Positions 35,670 through 45,038 of a DNA stretch of 45,446 nt are shown in pieces. The position numbers were made by a program, and so were the translations under genes. Where the stretch lies: contig JACMRQ010000162.1 in assembly GCA_014376355.1 (NCBI GenBank), forward strand, positions 1-45,446. Direction: 5' to 3'. Numbering within the stretch: position 1 is the stretch's first letter; each line of letters begins with the position of its first letter. The notes below the pieces were generated by a model that worked only from the letters and a program-made list of their open reading frames with translations, searched no databases and was not told where the DNA came from. The stretch comes from Arcicella sp. (GTDB lineage Bacteria; Bacteroidota; Bacteroidia; Cytophagales; Spirosomataceae).

Positions 35670-37232
35670 ATGGCAAAAAAAGAACTAAAACAAAAAGGAA
35701 TTGAAGAAACCCTCTGGGAATCAGCCAACAAATTAAGAGGAAGTGTAGAACCAGCCGAATATAAACACGTTGTCCTCGGACTTATATTCCTGAAATTTGC
35801 CAGCGATAAATTTGAAGAACACCGCAAATTAATGATTGATAAAGGGCAAGAAAAATACATCGAAATGCCCGATTTCTATGGCATGGCAAATGTCTTTTAT
35901 TTAGACGAAGAATCTCGCTGGACCTACATCATCAAAAACTCCAAGCAAAACGATATTGCCCTAAAAATTGATACCGCCCTGCACAATATTGAGAAAAATA
36001 ACAAAGCTCTCAAAGGTGCTTTGCCCGACAATTACTTTTCTCGTTTGGGTTTAGACATTACCAAACTCGCTTCCCTGCTCGATACCATCAACGATATTGA
36101 TACCCTCAAAGATAAAGCTCAGGATATTGTGGGCCGAGTTTACGAATATTTCCTTTCCAAATTTGCCTTGGCAGAAGGAAAAGGCAAAGGGGAATTCTAC
36201 ACGCCCAAAAGTATCGTAAACCTCATTGCCGAAATGATTGAGCCATACAAAGGCATCATCTATGACCCCGCTTGTGGCTCTGGTGGTATGTTTGTCTAGT
36301 CGATTAAGTTTATTGAAAACCACCACGGTAACAAAAAAGAAATCTCTATCTACGGACAGGAATATACCAATACCACCTACAAACTGGCAAAAATGAACCT
36401 TGCCATCAGAGGAATTTCGGGCAACTTGGGTGAAAAAGCAGCCGATACTTTTGCCGACGACCAACACAAAGACCTCAAAGCCGATTACATCATGGCAAAC
36501 CCTCCCTTTAACCAAAAAGATTGGCGTGCCGAAAACGAACTAAAAGACGATCCACGCTGGCGAGGATATGACGTGCCACCCAAAAGCAACGCCAATTACG
36601 GATGGATTCTCAACATGGTTGCTAAACTCTCCGACAACGGTGTGGCTGGTTTTATCCTGGCAAACGGTGCTTTGAGTGGTGGCGGTGAAGAATATAAAAT
36701 ACGCAAAACATTAATTGAAAATAACTTGGTGGAAGCCATTGTAGTATTGCCCCAAGATATGTTTTATACTACCAATATCAGCGTAACGCTTTGGATATTG
36801 AACAAAAATAAAAAAGCTCACAGTAGAAGTATCGGTGACCAACAACGCCATTACCGCAACCGTGAAACTGAGATCCTATTTATGGACTTACGCCAAATTG
36901 GCGAACCCTTTGAAAAGAAATTTATTCAATTTAGCGAGCAACAAATCAGCAATATTGGTAAAACCTACCATACTTGGCAACAGGAAATGAAAGGTTACGA
37001 AAATATCCCCGAGTATTGCTACTCAGCTTCGTTTGAAGAAATTGCCAAAAAAGACTTTTCACTCGTTCCCAGCAAATACATCGAGTTTGTAAACCGAGAT
37101 GAAAATATTGATTTTGACGAGAAAATGACCACTTTGCAAAGTGAATTTGCAGATTTACTGAAAGCTCAAGAAAAATCAAAAAGCGATTTACTGGATGTTT
37201 TTAAAGAGTTGGGATTTGAAATTAAAGTGTAA
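35670..37232 (+). pseudogene. hsdM: Type I restriction-modification methyltransferase subunit, interrupted by one TAG
   Basis: The reading frame gives a 520-codon HsdM, normal length, broken only by TAG at 36297-36299 (codon 210). The N-terminal part has the HsdM helical domain and motif I of adenine-N6 methyltransferases (YDPACGSGGMFV), immediately before the stop. The frame resumes as SIKFIENHHGNKKEISIYGQ, and motif IV ANPPFN is at about 276-281. Relatives read GGMFVQS or similar here, so a CAG-to-TAG transition is the simplest history. The ATG at 36393 could start a C-terminal fragment lacking motif I. As drawn, no functional modification subunit is made unless the amber codon is suppressed or the base is a sequencing error. 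Confidence 0.88.
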
Positions 37233-37285
37233 ACTTCAGATCTCAAATAATAGATGATTCCGTAATGCTTATATAAAAACTTAAA

Positions 37286-38206
37286 ATGACCGATAAATTA
37301 GCCTTGATTTCACCGAATGAAATCGAAAATCAAATTTTTACGCTTCGAAACGTTCAAATTATGATAGATTCGCATTTAGCCGAGATGTATGGGATTGAAA
37401 CAAAAGTATTGAATCAAGCGGTAAAACGAAATATTGACCGATTCCCTCCCTCTTTTAGGTTTCAATTAACTGAAGATGAATTTGCTCATTGTGCAAGGTT
37501 ACAAAATATGACCTTGAATGACCATGTAAATTTGAGGTCACAATTTGTGACCTCAAGTTTACATGGAGGAAGAAGATTTCTCCCCTACGCCTTTACAGAA
37601 CAAGGTGTGGCTATGCTCTCTGCCGTACTCAGGAGCGAAACTGCAGTACAAGTGAGTATCCAAATTATGAACGCCTTCGTAGGAATGAGAAAATTGCTCA
37701 TTAATAATGCTGGTTTACTCCAAAGAATTGAAAGCGTAGAAAATAAATTGACGTTAAATGATGCTAATTTTGAACGCATCTTCACCGCCTTAGAAAGTAA
37801 TAATATCACCCCAAAACAAGATATTTTCTTTAATGGACAAATCTATGAAGCATACAGTTTTGTCATAAAACTGATTGAAAAAGCACAAAAAAGTATAGTG
37901 CTGATTGATAATTATGTGGATATTAACGTATTGGATATGCTGGCTAAAAAACAAAATAAGGTAGCCATTACCATTGTTACGCAGCCTTCAACACCACTGA
38001 AACCAATTGATATTAGCAAGTTTAATCAACAATATCCAACGATATTACTGAATCATACCAAAGATTTTCATGATAGATTTTTAGTAATTGATAACCAAGA
38101 ATTATATCATATTGGAGCTTCACTCAAAGACCTTGGTAAAAAATGTTTTGCTTTTTCACTGATTGAAGAAAAACAACTTTTGAGTAACTTATTGAATAAA
38201 TTATGA
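37286..38206 (+). CDS. ORF6N-domain protein with C-terminal PLD-like region
   Basis: 306 residues. The ORF6N DNA-binding domain covers about 10-130, with the typical FTLRNVQIMIDSHLAEMYGI, AVKRNIDRFPPSFRFQLTE, LRSQFVTSS and LPYAFTEQGVAMLSAVLRS. A short helical linker follows. The C-terminal 120 residues (IYEAYSFVIKLIEKAQKSIVL, then KDFHDRFLVID) resemble a phospholipase-D-like fold, though only one HxxxF-type element is clear. Genes of this kind are commonly inserted between hsdM and hsdS in Bacteroidota; their function is unknown. It overlaps hsdS by 4 bases (ATGA), so it is translated with it. Its coding sequence contains a large palindrome at 37522-37566. Confidence 0.85.
   Translation: MTDKLALISPNEIENQIFTLRNVQIMIDSHLAEMYGIETKVLNQAVKRNIDRFPPSFRFQLTEDEFAHCARLQNMTLNDHVNLRSQFVTSSLHGGRRFLPYAFTEQGVAMLSAVLRSETAVQVSIQIMNAFVGMRKLLINNAGLLQRIESVENKLTLNDANFERIFTALESNNITPKQDIFFNGQIYEAYSFVIKLIEKAQKSIVLIDNYVDINVLDMLAKKQNKVAITIVTQPSTPLKPIDISKFNQQYPTILLNHTKDFHDRFLVIDNQELYHIGASLKDLGKKCFAFSLIEEKQLLSNLLNKL
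37522..37566. repeat. 45-bp near-perfect palindrome inside the ORF6N gene
   Basis: The 22-base arms 37522-37543 and 37545-37566 (outer ends CCATGTAAA and TTTACATGG; centre GAGGTCACAA / TTGTGACCTC) match at 21 positions; the exception (37531 opposite 37557) is a T-G wobble. The encoded residues NDHVNLRSQFVTSSLHGG include the family-conserved LRSQ and TSS positions. Chance is unlikely at this length. Confidence 0.75.
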
Positions 38207-39444
38207 AAGCAAATTATAAAAAAATAGGAGAACAAATTCAGCTTGTGGATGAACGAAATAAAGGTTTGCGAGTAAAACAACTTTTGGGTCTAAGTATTTC
38301 AAAACAGTTTATCCCTTCTGTTGCCAATATTATCGGAACGGATATGGAGGGGTATAAAATTATCCGTAAAAATCAATTTGCTTGTAGTACCATGCAAGTA
38401 AGACGAGATAAAAAAATGCCCGTTGCTTTATTACAGCAAGTTGATGAAGCCATTATTTCACAAGCCTATCCAGTTTTTGAAGTAAAAGACAAGAATGAAC
38501 TTTTACCAGAATATTTAATGATGTGGTTTACTCGCTCTGAATTTGACCGTGAGGCTTGTTTTCATGCCGTTGGAGGCGTTAGAGGAAGTTTAGAATGGGA
38601 AGATTTTTGCAATATGAAACTCCCAATCCCATCCATCATCAAACAAAAAGAAATTGTAAAAGAATACAACGTTATCCAAAACCGAATTACCCTCAATCAA
38701 CAACTCATAAAAAAGTTGGAAGAAACTGCCCAAGCTATTTATAAACAATGGTTTATAGACTTTGAATTTCCTGACGAAAACGGAAAATCTTATAAAAGTA
38801 GTGGTGGGGAAATGGTGGAAAGTGAATTGGGGGAGATTCCTTTGGGGTGGGAAGTTAAGAGCTTGTTTGAGTTGATAAATTATAAAAAAGGATTTGCCTT
38901 TAAATCAGAAAACTATAAATCAAGTGGAGTGCCAGTATTCAGAGTTTCCGATTTTACAGATAAATCTATTGACGTTACTAATTGCTACTATTTAGATGAA
39001 TTCATGGCTATTGAGTTAGAACAATATGCCTTGAACACAAATGATATAATTATGACTACTGTTGGTTCTTGGCCAGATAATCCTGCATCTATCGTTGGTA
39101 AAGTTATCATTGTACCTGAACTTGCAAACGATGGATTGCTAAATCAAAATTCAGTTAGATTAAGAGCGAAGGACATTGCTAAACAACTTTTCATTTATTA
39201 CCGATTAATTAGCAAAGATTATTCAGAATTTGTTATTTCAGGTGCACAAGGAAGTGCTAATCAGGCAAGTGTAACATTAGAATATATTTTTAGTTTTAAA
39301 ATAGTTGTTCCAAATAATGTAGATAAATTACTTTTGGCTCTAAACAAAATGAATGAAAATGTTTTGAAAACTAATACTGAGAATCATTTTTTAGTAAAAC
39401 TAAAACACCTACTACTTTCCAAACTCGCCACGATAGAAAATTAA
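38203..39444 (+). CDS. hsdS: Type I restriction-modification specificity subunit
   Basis: 413 residues with two target-recognition domains. The first is about 1-150 (ending LEWEDFCNMKLPIPSIIKQK, the usual TRD close), followed by the central conserved helix (EIVKEYNVIQNRITLNQQLIK...KLEETAQAIYKQWFIDFEFP). The second starts at LGEIPLGWEVKSLFELINY (about 209) and ends before the final distal helix (LLLALNKMNENVLK...HLLLSKLATIEN). Both halves look complete, so the subunit should be able to bind a bipartite site. It is translationally coupled to the ORF6N gene. The recognised sequence cannot be predicted by eye. Confidence 0.94.
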   Translation: MKANYKKIGEQIQLVDERNKGLRVKQLLGLSISKQFIPSVANIIGTDMEGYKIIRKNQFACSTMQVRRDKKMPVALLQQVDEAIISQAYPVFEVKDKNELLPEYLMMWFTRSEFDREACFHAVGGVRGSLEWEDFCNMKLPIPSIIKQKEIVKEYNVIQNRITLNQQLIKKLEETAQAIYKQWFIDFEFPDENGKSYKSSGGEMVESELGEIPLGWEVKSLFELINYKKGFAFKSENYKSSGVPVFRVSDFTDKSIDVTNCYYLDEFMAIELEQYALNTNDIIMTTVGSWPDNPASIVGKVIIVPELANDGLLNQNSVRLRAKDIAKQLFIYYRLISKDYSEFVISGAQGSANQASVTLEYIFSFKIVVPNNVDKLLLALNKMNENVLKTNTENHFLVKLKHLLLSKLATIEN

Positions 39445-39608
39445 TGAAATGGAAATTAATGATTAAACTAAATAGAAGGGTAATTAATGTAATCTCAATA
39501 ATTAGGGATGACGAGTATTGTTATTATCCGTAGGATAATAACAGTTAACAATAAATAATTGTAAAAAGTTGCCTAAGTAGTACCTTATCGTTTTCCAATA
39601 AATAAAAA

Positions 39609-39651
39609 GTCCAGTTTTTTTTATAATAAACTGGACAAAATAGTATATTTG
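39609..39651 (+). promoter_or_regulatory. abiE promoter with overlapping inverted-repeat operator
   Basis: TATATTTG at 39644-39651 matches the Bacteroidota -7 element TAnnTTTG and lies 16 bases before the abiEi start. Just upstream, GTCCAGTTT (39609-39617) and AAACTGGAC (39628-39636) form a perfect 9-bp inverted repeat with a 10-base centre, covering the -33 region. AbiEi antitoxins are known to repress their own promoter by binding inverted repeats. The surrounding hsdS-abiEi gap is 223 bases with no gene. Confidence 0.75.
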
Positions 39652-39667
39652 TATCAGAAATAATACA

Positions 39668-40393
39668 ATGAAAACATCTGATAACATAGCATTTACCATA
39701 GATAGACTACCCAAAGGCTACGTATTCACCTACGTTGATTTTACTACCGAGGTGAATAAAAAGGAAGCAATTATCAAAGCCTTAAATCGAATGACGGCAT
39801 CGGGTAAAATAAGCAAGCTATCCAAAGGCAAATATTATAAACCCGAAAATACTCCTTTTGGTAAACTTCAACCCAATCAAGCACAAATAGTAAAAGACCT
39901 TTTGGAAGACAACGGTAAAGTAATTGGGTATCTTACGGGGTATAGCATTTACAACCAACTGGGTTTAACTACCCAAGTGAGTAATACCATACAAATCGGA
40001 AAAAACGAGATTCGCCCCAACTTCAAACGAGAACGATATTCAATTGCATTCATCAAACAGAAAAATACCATTACCAAAGATAGCGTACCATTACTTCAAA
40101 TATTAGATGCCATTCGCTATATCAGAAAAATACCAGATGCCACCGTTGAGTCTTCGTGCAAACGTTTTTTAGCCATCTTAAAAACCCTCTCAGAAAAGGA
40201 TATTACGTCATTAATTCGATTAGCCACAAAATATCCACCCGCTACCAGAGCTTTATTGGGTGCATTATTAGACCAATTACAACAAACCAGTTTATCCATT
40301 CCTCTTTTAAAAACATTGAACCCCATCACTAAATATAAGCTATCAGGGGCAACAAAAGCATTATCCACTACCGAAAAATGGAATATAATATGA
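39668..40393 (+). CDS. AbiEi-type antitoxin (DUF6088-like)
   Basis: 241 residues. An N-terminal winged-helix (about 5-60, FTYVDFTTEVNKKEAIIKAL and SKLSKGKYYKP) fits the AbiEi antitoxin DNA-binding domain. The middle (about 80-130, GYLTGYSIYNQLGLTTQVSN) is the characteristic AbiEi core. It neutralises the partner nucleotidyltransferase toxin and represses the pair's promoter, whose operator is just upstream. It overlaps abiEii by 4 bases (ATGA at 40390). It is located inside the restriction-modification operon. Confidence 0.85.
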   Translation: MKTSDNIAFTIDRLPKGYVFTYVDFTTEVNKKEAIIKALNRMTASGKISKLSKGKYYKPENTPFGKLQPNQAQIVKDLLEDNGKVIGYLTGYSIYNQLGLTTQVSNTIQIGKNEIRPNFKRERYSIAFIKQKNTITKDSVPLLQILDAIRYIRKIPDATVESSCKRFLAILKTLSEKDITSLIRLATKYPPATRALLGALLDQLQQTSLSIPLLKTLNPITKYKLSGATKALSTTEKWNII

Positions 40394-41379
40394 AACTACA
40401 CGAAAATAAAACGCTATTTAGGCAAGCCGTACAATTCACTGCCGACCAACTAAAAATTGCCTCCATTTATGTAGAGAAAGATTACTGGGTTACTTATGCA
40501 CTTCATACTATTTTCCATAACAACATAGGCAATGATACCGTATTTAAGGGCGGTACTGCTCTATCAAAATGTTATAAGATGATAGACCGATTTTCGGAAG
40601 ATATTGATTTGGTAGTGCTACGCAGAGAGGGAGAAACAGATAGTAAACTCAGAACGAAACTCAAAACTATCAGTCAAGTGATTGGTGAGGTATTACCCGA
40701 AGTTGAGATTGAAGGAATTACCCACAAAATGGGTATGAACCGTAAAACTGCCCATACCTACGAAAAGATGTTTTCAGGTAATTACGGACAAGTAAGAGAT
40801 GTAATTATTCTGGAATCAACGAGGCTTGGCTATCATGAACCATTTACTAACCGAATGGTGCAGTCGTTTGTAGGGCAAATGATGCTTACGAATGGTCAAG
40901 TGAACATAGCGGAAGCCAATGGTTTGATGGCATTTGAAGTACGAGTACTCGAACCAACCCGAACACTCTGCGAAAAAATCATGAGTTTAGTACGGTTTTC
41001 TTACGGTGAAAATCCAATGGAAGATTTGGGAAAGAAAATTCGACACACCTACGACTTACATCAATTATTACAACAAGCCGAGTTTTCGGAATTTCTACAT
41101 TCAACCGATTTTGATGAAATGTTGCTGAAAGTAGCGAACGATGATGTAATGAGTTTTAAAAATAATAATAAATGGTTAATGAATCATCCCTCAGAAGCAC
41201 TTTTTTTCCGAGATTTAGAAAATGTATGGAAAGAGTTAGTTGCCGTTTATAAGGGAGATTTTAGAAATTTAGTTTATGGTGACTTGCCAAACCCAGATGC
41301 AATATTGGCAACCTTAACCAAGATAAAGAAAAGACTGCAAAATATCACATGGACCATAAAAATTGAAACGAACCTATGA
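40390..41379 (+). CDS. AbiEii/AbiGii-type nucleotidyltransferase toxin
   Basis: 329 residues from ATG at 40390 (MKLHENKTLF); an ATG 12 bases upstream is possible, but 40390 gives the usual ATGA coupling with abiEi. Motifs of the DNA polymerase beta-like nucleotidyltransferase fold: EKDYWV, FKGGTALSKCY and RFSEDIDLVV, with the two metal-binding Asp residues at the end. Type IV toxins of this family block growth, for some members by modifying tRNA 3' ends, and give abortive phage resistance. The stop overlaps the hsdR start by 4 bases, so it is coupled to hsdR translation. Confidence 0.9.
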   Translation: MKLHENKTLFRQAVQFTADQLKIASIYVEKDYWVTYALHTIFHNNIGNDTVFKGGTALSKCYKMIDRFSEDIDLVVLRREGETDSKLRTKLKTISQVIGEVLPEVEIEGITHKMGMNRKTAHTYEKMFSGNYGQVRDVIILESTRLGYHEPFTNRMVQSFVGQMMLTNGQVNIAEANGLMAFEVRVLEPTRTLCEKIMSLVRFSYGENPMEDLGKKIRHTYDLHQLLQQAEFSEFLHSTDFDEMLLKVANDDVMSFKNNNKWLMNHPSEALFFRDLENVWKELVAVYKGDFRNLVYGDLPNPDAILATLTKIKKRLQNITWTIKIETNL

Positions 41380-44300
41380 AATTCACCGAAGCACAATTAG
41401 AAAAGACCTTTACAGAAATATTAGGAGATGAAAATTACCGTCATCAATTGGGCAATACCATCGTCAGAACCAACGAAGAAGTATTGATTGTGGAAGATTT
41501 GCTAAATTATTTACTGACCAAATACCAAAGCAAAAACCTCACCATCACCGAAGCAAAATCTATTGTACTTCAACTCAAAACCCTACCCGCCAGCGATTTA
41601 TACGAAAGTAACAAAACCATTATGCAATGGCTCAGCGACGGCTTTATTCTCAAACGAGAAGACCGCAATCAAAAAGATATACTCATTGAACTAATTGATT
41701 ATAAAGGCTTAGAAGCACAATTAATCAGCAATGACTTAGACGAAATTTCCGTTTCAGAACCAACTGTTAGGTATCAAACCGATGGCAATATTTACAAATT
41801 CGTCACCCAATTAGAAATCATTGGCACCGAAAAACGCATCCCCGATGGCATCATCTACATCAACGGTTTGCCCATAGTAGTCTTTGAATTTAAGAGTACC
41901 ATCCGAGAAGAAGCCACCATCTTCACCGCCTTTGAACAACTCACAAAGCGTTACCGCCGAGACATTCCCGAACTCTTCAAATACAACGCTTTCTGTGTCA
42001 TCAGCGATGGCGTAAACAACAAAGCAGGTTCATTCTTTGCTCCCTACGAATTCTTCTATGCCTGGCGTAGAATCTCAGGATTAGCAAAAGACGTGGACGG
42101 CATCAACAGTATGTTTACGCTCGTCCAAGGAATGTTAAACCAAAACCACTTGCGGGATATAATCCGCAACTTTATTTACATACCCGACACCTCCAAAAAG
42201 AACGAGAAAATTGTGTGTCGCTATCCGCAATATTATGCGGCAAAACGCCTATTCGATAACATCAAATTAGCCCAAAAACCCCAAGGAGATGGCAAAGGTG
42301 GTACCTATTTCGGAGCAACAGGCTGTGGAAAAAGCTATACCATGCTCTATTTGGCAAGATTGTTAATGAAAAGCGAACACTTTGAAAGCCCAACCATCGT
42401 CATGATTACCGACCGCACCGACTTGGACGATCAACTATCTGGACAATTCACAAACGCCAAAAGATTTATTGGCGACAACAACATCATGAGTGTTGAAAGT
42501 AGAGAACATTTGCGTGAATTAATTCAAGGTCGCCAGAGCGGAGGTGTATTCCTAACCACCATCCACAAGTTTACCGAAGACACCCAACTACTTAGCGGCA
42601 GAACCAACATCATTTGTATTTCTGATGAAGCCCACCGTAGTCAGGTAAATCTCGACCAAAAAATAAAAGTGAATTCCGAAAAAGGCACTGTCACAAAAAC
42701 CTACGGATTTGCCAAATACCTGCACGATTCTTTGCCCAATGCCACTTTCGTAGGCTTCACAGGCACACCTATTGATGCCACCTTGGATGTATTCGGAAAA
42801 GTAGTAGATGCCTACACCATGACCGAATCCGTTAACGATGAAATCACCGTCAGAATCGTCTATAAAGGCAGAGCCGCCAAAATAGCACTCAATAACAGCG
42901 AATTAGAAAAGATTGAAAAATACTACCAAGAAGTAGCCGAATCAGGAGCCAATGAATACCAAATAGAACAAAGCAAAGAAGAATCAACAAAAATGAATGC
43001 CATCTTAGGCGACCCAAAACGCCTAAAAGCAGTCGCCGAAGACTTTTTGAAACATTACGAAAATAGAATTTCCGAAGGAGCAACCGTAAAAGGCAAAGCC
43101 ATATTTGTGTGTAGCAGTCGAGAAATTGCCTATAATCTCTATAAAAATGTGATAGAATTACGGCCCGAATGGACAGAAATAAAAGTAGCCGCTGATCACG
43201 TTGAAATTTCGGAAGAAGAGCAAAAGAAAATTAAGCCCATCGAGAGAATCAAAATGATTATGACCAGGGGCAAAGATGACGATGCAATACTTTACAAACT
43301 ATTAGGCACCAAAGAACATCGTAAAACATTAGATGCAGAATTCAAAAATGAAAAATCAAACTTTAAAATCGCTATCGTAGTAGATATGTGGCTCACAGGC
43401 TTTGACGTGCCTTTCTTGGACAGTATTTACATTGATAAGCCAATTACCCAACACAACTTAATTCAAACCATTTCAAGGGTAAACCGCAAGTACGAAGGCA
43501 AAAATAAAGGCTTGGTAATAGATTATATCGGCATCAAAACCCAAATGAATTTAGCACTGAAAAAGTACAGCGAAGGCGATAAAGATAACTTTGAAGACAT
43601 TGCCGAATCACTCATTATTGTCAGAAATCATATAGATTTACTGGCAAGATTGTTCCATACATTCGACAGCTCTAAATATTTTAATGGCACAAACACTCAA
43701 CAATTAAATACGCTGAATTTAGCTTCTGAATATACCCAACAAACCAAAAGTCTTGAAACTCGTTTCATGGGTCTAGTAAAACGATTAAAAGCCGCTTATG
43801 ATATTTGTGCGGGTAGTGAACAACTAAAACCAATGGAAAGAGATACTATCCATTTTTATTTAGCCGTTCGTTCCATCGTGTTCAAACTCACCAAAGGTAA
43901 TGCACCCGACACCGCCCAAATGAACGCTAAAGTGCAAGAAATGATTAAAAAAGCCTTGCAAAGTGATGGCGTACAAGAAATTTTTAAACTCGGAGAAGAA
44001 CAGGAAACCGAACAAGACATCTTTGACCAAGATTACTTAGCTAAAATTGATAAAATAAAGTTGCCAAATACCAAAATAAAATTGCTCCAGCAGCTACTCG
44101 CAAAGGTCATTGGAGAAATGAGAAAAGTCAATAAATCAAAGGGCATTAACTTTACTAAAAAAATGCAAAACTTAGTAGAACGCTACAACGAACGTGACCA
44201 AAACGACATCCTACAAAGCGAAGTCCTTGAAGATATGGCGGAGCAAATCACCAATTTAATTTTGGAAGTTCGTCAAGAATTTTCAGCGGGAGACATTCTG

Positions 44301-44591
44301 GGAATTGACTTTGAAGAAAAAGCATTCTACGATATTCTGAGTGAATTATGTGCAAAATACGACTTCAATTATCCAGAAGATAAATTAATTAAACTGGCAA
44401 AAGCCGTAAAAAATTTAGTAGAAAGTCAAGCTAAATTCCCAGATTGGAATAAACGAGACGACATCAAATCGGCCCTAAAAGTCGGCATAATTTTACTACT
44501 CGACGAATTCGGATATCCACCCGTAGAAAGAGACGAAGTGTACGTAGAAATTTTTGAACAAGCAGAAAACTTTAAAAAGAATAATAATTAG
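41376..44591 (+). CDS. hsdR: Type I restriction endonuclease subunit R
   Basis: 1071 residues, full length. N-terminal nuclease domain of the PD-(D/E)XK type at about 150-180 (PDGIIYINGLPIVVFEFKS). The SF2 translocase motor follows: Walker A GATGCGKS (about 312-320), motif Ia VMITDRTDLDDQL, DEAH box (about 416-420), GFTGTPID, VVDMWLTGFDVPFLD and QTISRVNRKYEGKNKGL. The C-terminal helical domain binds the MTase core. It cleaves DNA far from unmethylated sites but needs HsdM2S for recognition, and hsdM here is broken. Codons are overlapped with abiEii. Terminator and hairpin repeats follow the stop. Confidence 0.95.
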   Translation: MKFTEAQLEKTFTEILGDENYRHQLGNTIVRTNEEVLIVEDLLNYLLTKYQSKNLTITEAKSIVLQLKTLPASDLYESNKTIMQWLSDGFILKREDRNQKDILIELIDYKGLEAQLISNDLDEISVSEPTVRYQTDGNIYKFVTQLEIIGTEKRIPDGIIYINGLPIVVFEFKSTIREEATIFTAFEQLTKRYRRDIPELFKYNAFCVISDGVNNKAGSFFAPYEFFYAWRRISGLAKDVDGINSMFTLVQGMLNQNHLRDIIRNFIYIPDTSKKNEKIVCRYPQYYAAKRLFDNIKLAQKPQGDGKGGTYFGATGCGKSYTMLYLARLLMKSEHFESPTIVMITDRTDLDDQLSGQFTNAKRFIGDNNIMSVESREHLRELIQGRQSGGVFLTTIHKFTEDTQLLSGRTNIICISDEAHRSQVNLDQKIKVNSEKGTVTKTYGFAKYLHDSLPNATFVGFTGTPIDATLDVFGKVVDAYTMTESVNDEITVRIVYKGRAAKIALNNSELEKIEKYYQEVAESGANEYQIEQSKEESTKMNAILGDPKRLKAVAEDFLKHYENRISEGATVKGKAIFVCSSREIAYNLYKNVIELRPEWTEIKVAADHVEISEEEQKKIKPIERIKMIMTRGKDDDAILYKLLGTKEHRKTLDAEFKNEKSNFKIAIVVDMWLTGFDVPFLDSIYIDKPITQHNLIQTISRVNRKYEGKNKGLVIDYIGIKTQMNLALKKYSEGDKDNFEDIAESLIIVRNHIDLLARLFHTFDSSKYFNGTNTQQLNTLNLASEYTQQTKSLETRFMGLVKRLKAAYDICAGSEQLKPMERDTIHFYLAVRSIVFKLTKGNAPDTAQMNAKVQEMIKKALQSDGVQEIFKLGEEQETEQDIFDQDYLAKIDKIKLPNTKIKLLQQLLAKVIGEMRKVNKSKGINFTKKMQNLVERYNERDQNDILQSEVLEDMAEQITNLILEVRQEFSAGDILGIDFEEKAFYDILSELCAKYDFNYPEDKLIKLAKAVKNLVESQAKFPDWNKRDDIKSALKVGIILLLDEFGYPPVERDEVYVEIFEQAENFKKNNN

Positions 44592-44629
44592 TTCCCGCTT
44601 TAACTACACTTTTGAAAATAGTTTATGTT

Positions 44630-44716
44630 TCTCGCTCACCCCGATTTGCAATCGGGGTGGTCTGGTTTAGCGACTGTGTCGCAGTTCACAAAAATCTCGC
44701 TCACCCCGATTTGCAA
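44630..44716. repeat. Hairpin-containing direct repeat downstream of hsdR
   Basis: TCTCGCTCACCCCGATTTGC plus AA occurs at 44630-44651 and again at 44695-44716, identical over 22 bases. In the first copy CACCCCGATT (44637-44646) pairs with AATCGGGGTG (44650-44659) around TGC. The second copy lacks the right arm. A small GCGAC-TGT-GTCGC hairpin (44670-44682) lies between. The pattern is REP-like and marks the junction between hsdR and the minus-strand phage-like genes. Confidence 0.65.
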
Positions 44717-44742
44717 CCTCCAACAAAAGAGAGGTTTTCTTT
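44715..44742 (+). terminator. Intrinsic terminator downstream of hsdR
   Basis: AACCTC (44715-44720) and GAGGTT (44731-44736) form a 6-bp stem with a 10-base loop, followed by TTCTTT. It probably ends the restriction-modification operon, and it sits at the convergent boundary with the gene ending at 44750. Confidence 0.65.
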
Positions 44743-44749
44743 TGCCTAA

Positions 44750-44998
44750 TTACCTCACATCAAATGATTTCTCAGCATCAACCGTACACTGACTTATCAC
44801 AACAGCAACCGCAGAAGCAATAGCCAAATACCCAGCAATCGAAATAACCACCGCAGGAAGAGTAACACCACCCGTTAAAATTGCGGTGGCAAAACCACCC
44901 AGAATTAAACCAATATTACGTAGTTTCTTGAAAAACGGCGGACATGGAGCAACAATTCTTTCGGCAATATTCATGTCATTTGGACTTGAAGTATTCAT
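44750..44998 (-). CDS. Small membrane protein, holin-like
   Basis: 82 residues from the ATG at 44998 (MNTSSPNDMNIAER); the frame extends 3 codons upstream only through a TTG. A polar N-terminus with IVAPCPPFFKKLRN precedes two adjacent hydrophobic stretches (about 27-44 and 47-68), then a short polar tail (SQCTVDAEKSFDVR). Proteins of this layout are encoded in Bacteroidota prophages in holin positions (recollection, not searched). The holin role is inferred from size and topology; no endolysin is in view. Confidence 0.55.
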   Translation of the reverse strand: MNTSSPNDMNIAERIVAPCPPFFKKLRNIGLILGGFATAILTGGVTLPAVVISIAGYLAIASAVAVVISQCTVDAEKSFDVR

Positions 44999-45038
44999 AA
45001 TTAACAATGATTTAAGATTAAAATAAGGATTATAAAAT

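Noticed and set aside
36297-36299. Phage-style TAG-to-glutamine recoding
   Set aside because: Other island genes (hsdR and the initiator) end in TAG at the expected lengths, and only hsdM has an internal TAG. A nonsense mutation or base error is simpler.
39502-39714. Minus-strand 70-codon frame across the abiE promoter
   Set aside because: It overlaps the operator, the promoter and the start of abiEi, and its product is AT-driven with no recognisable motif.
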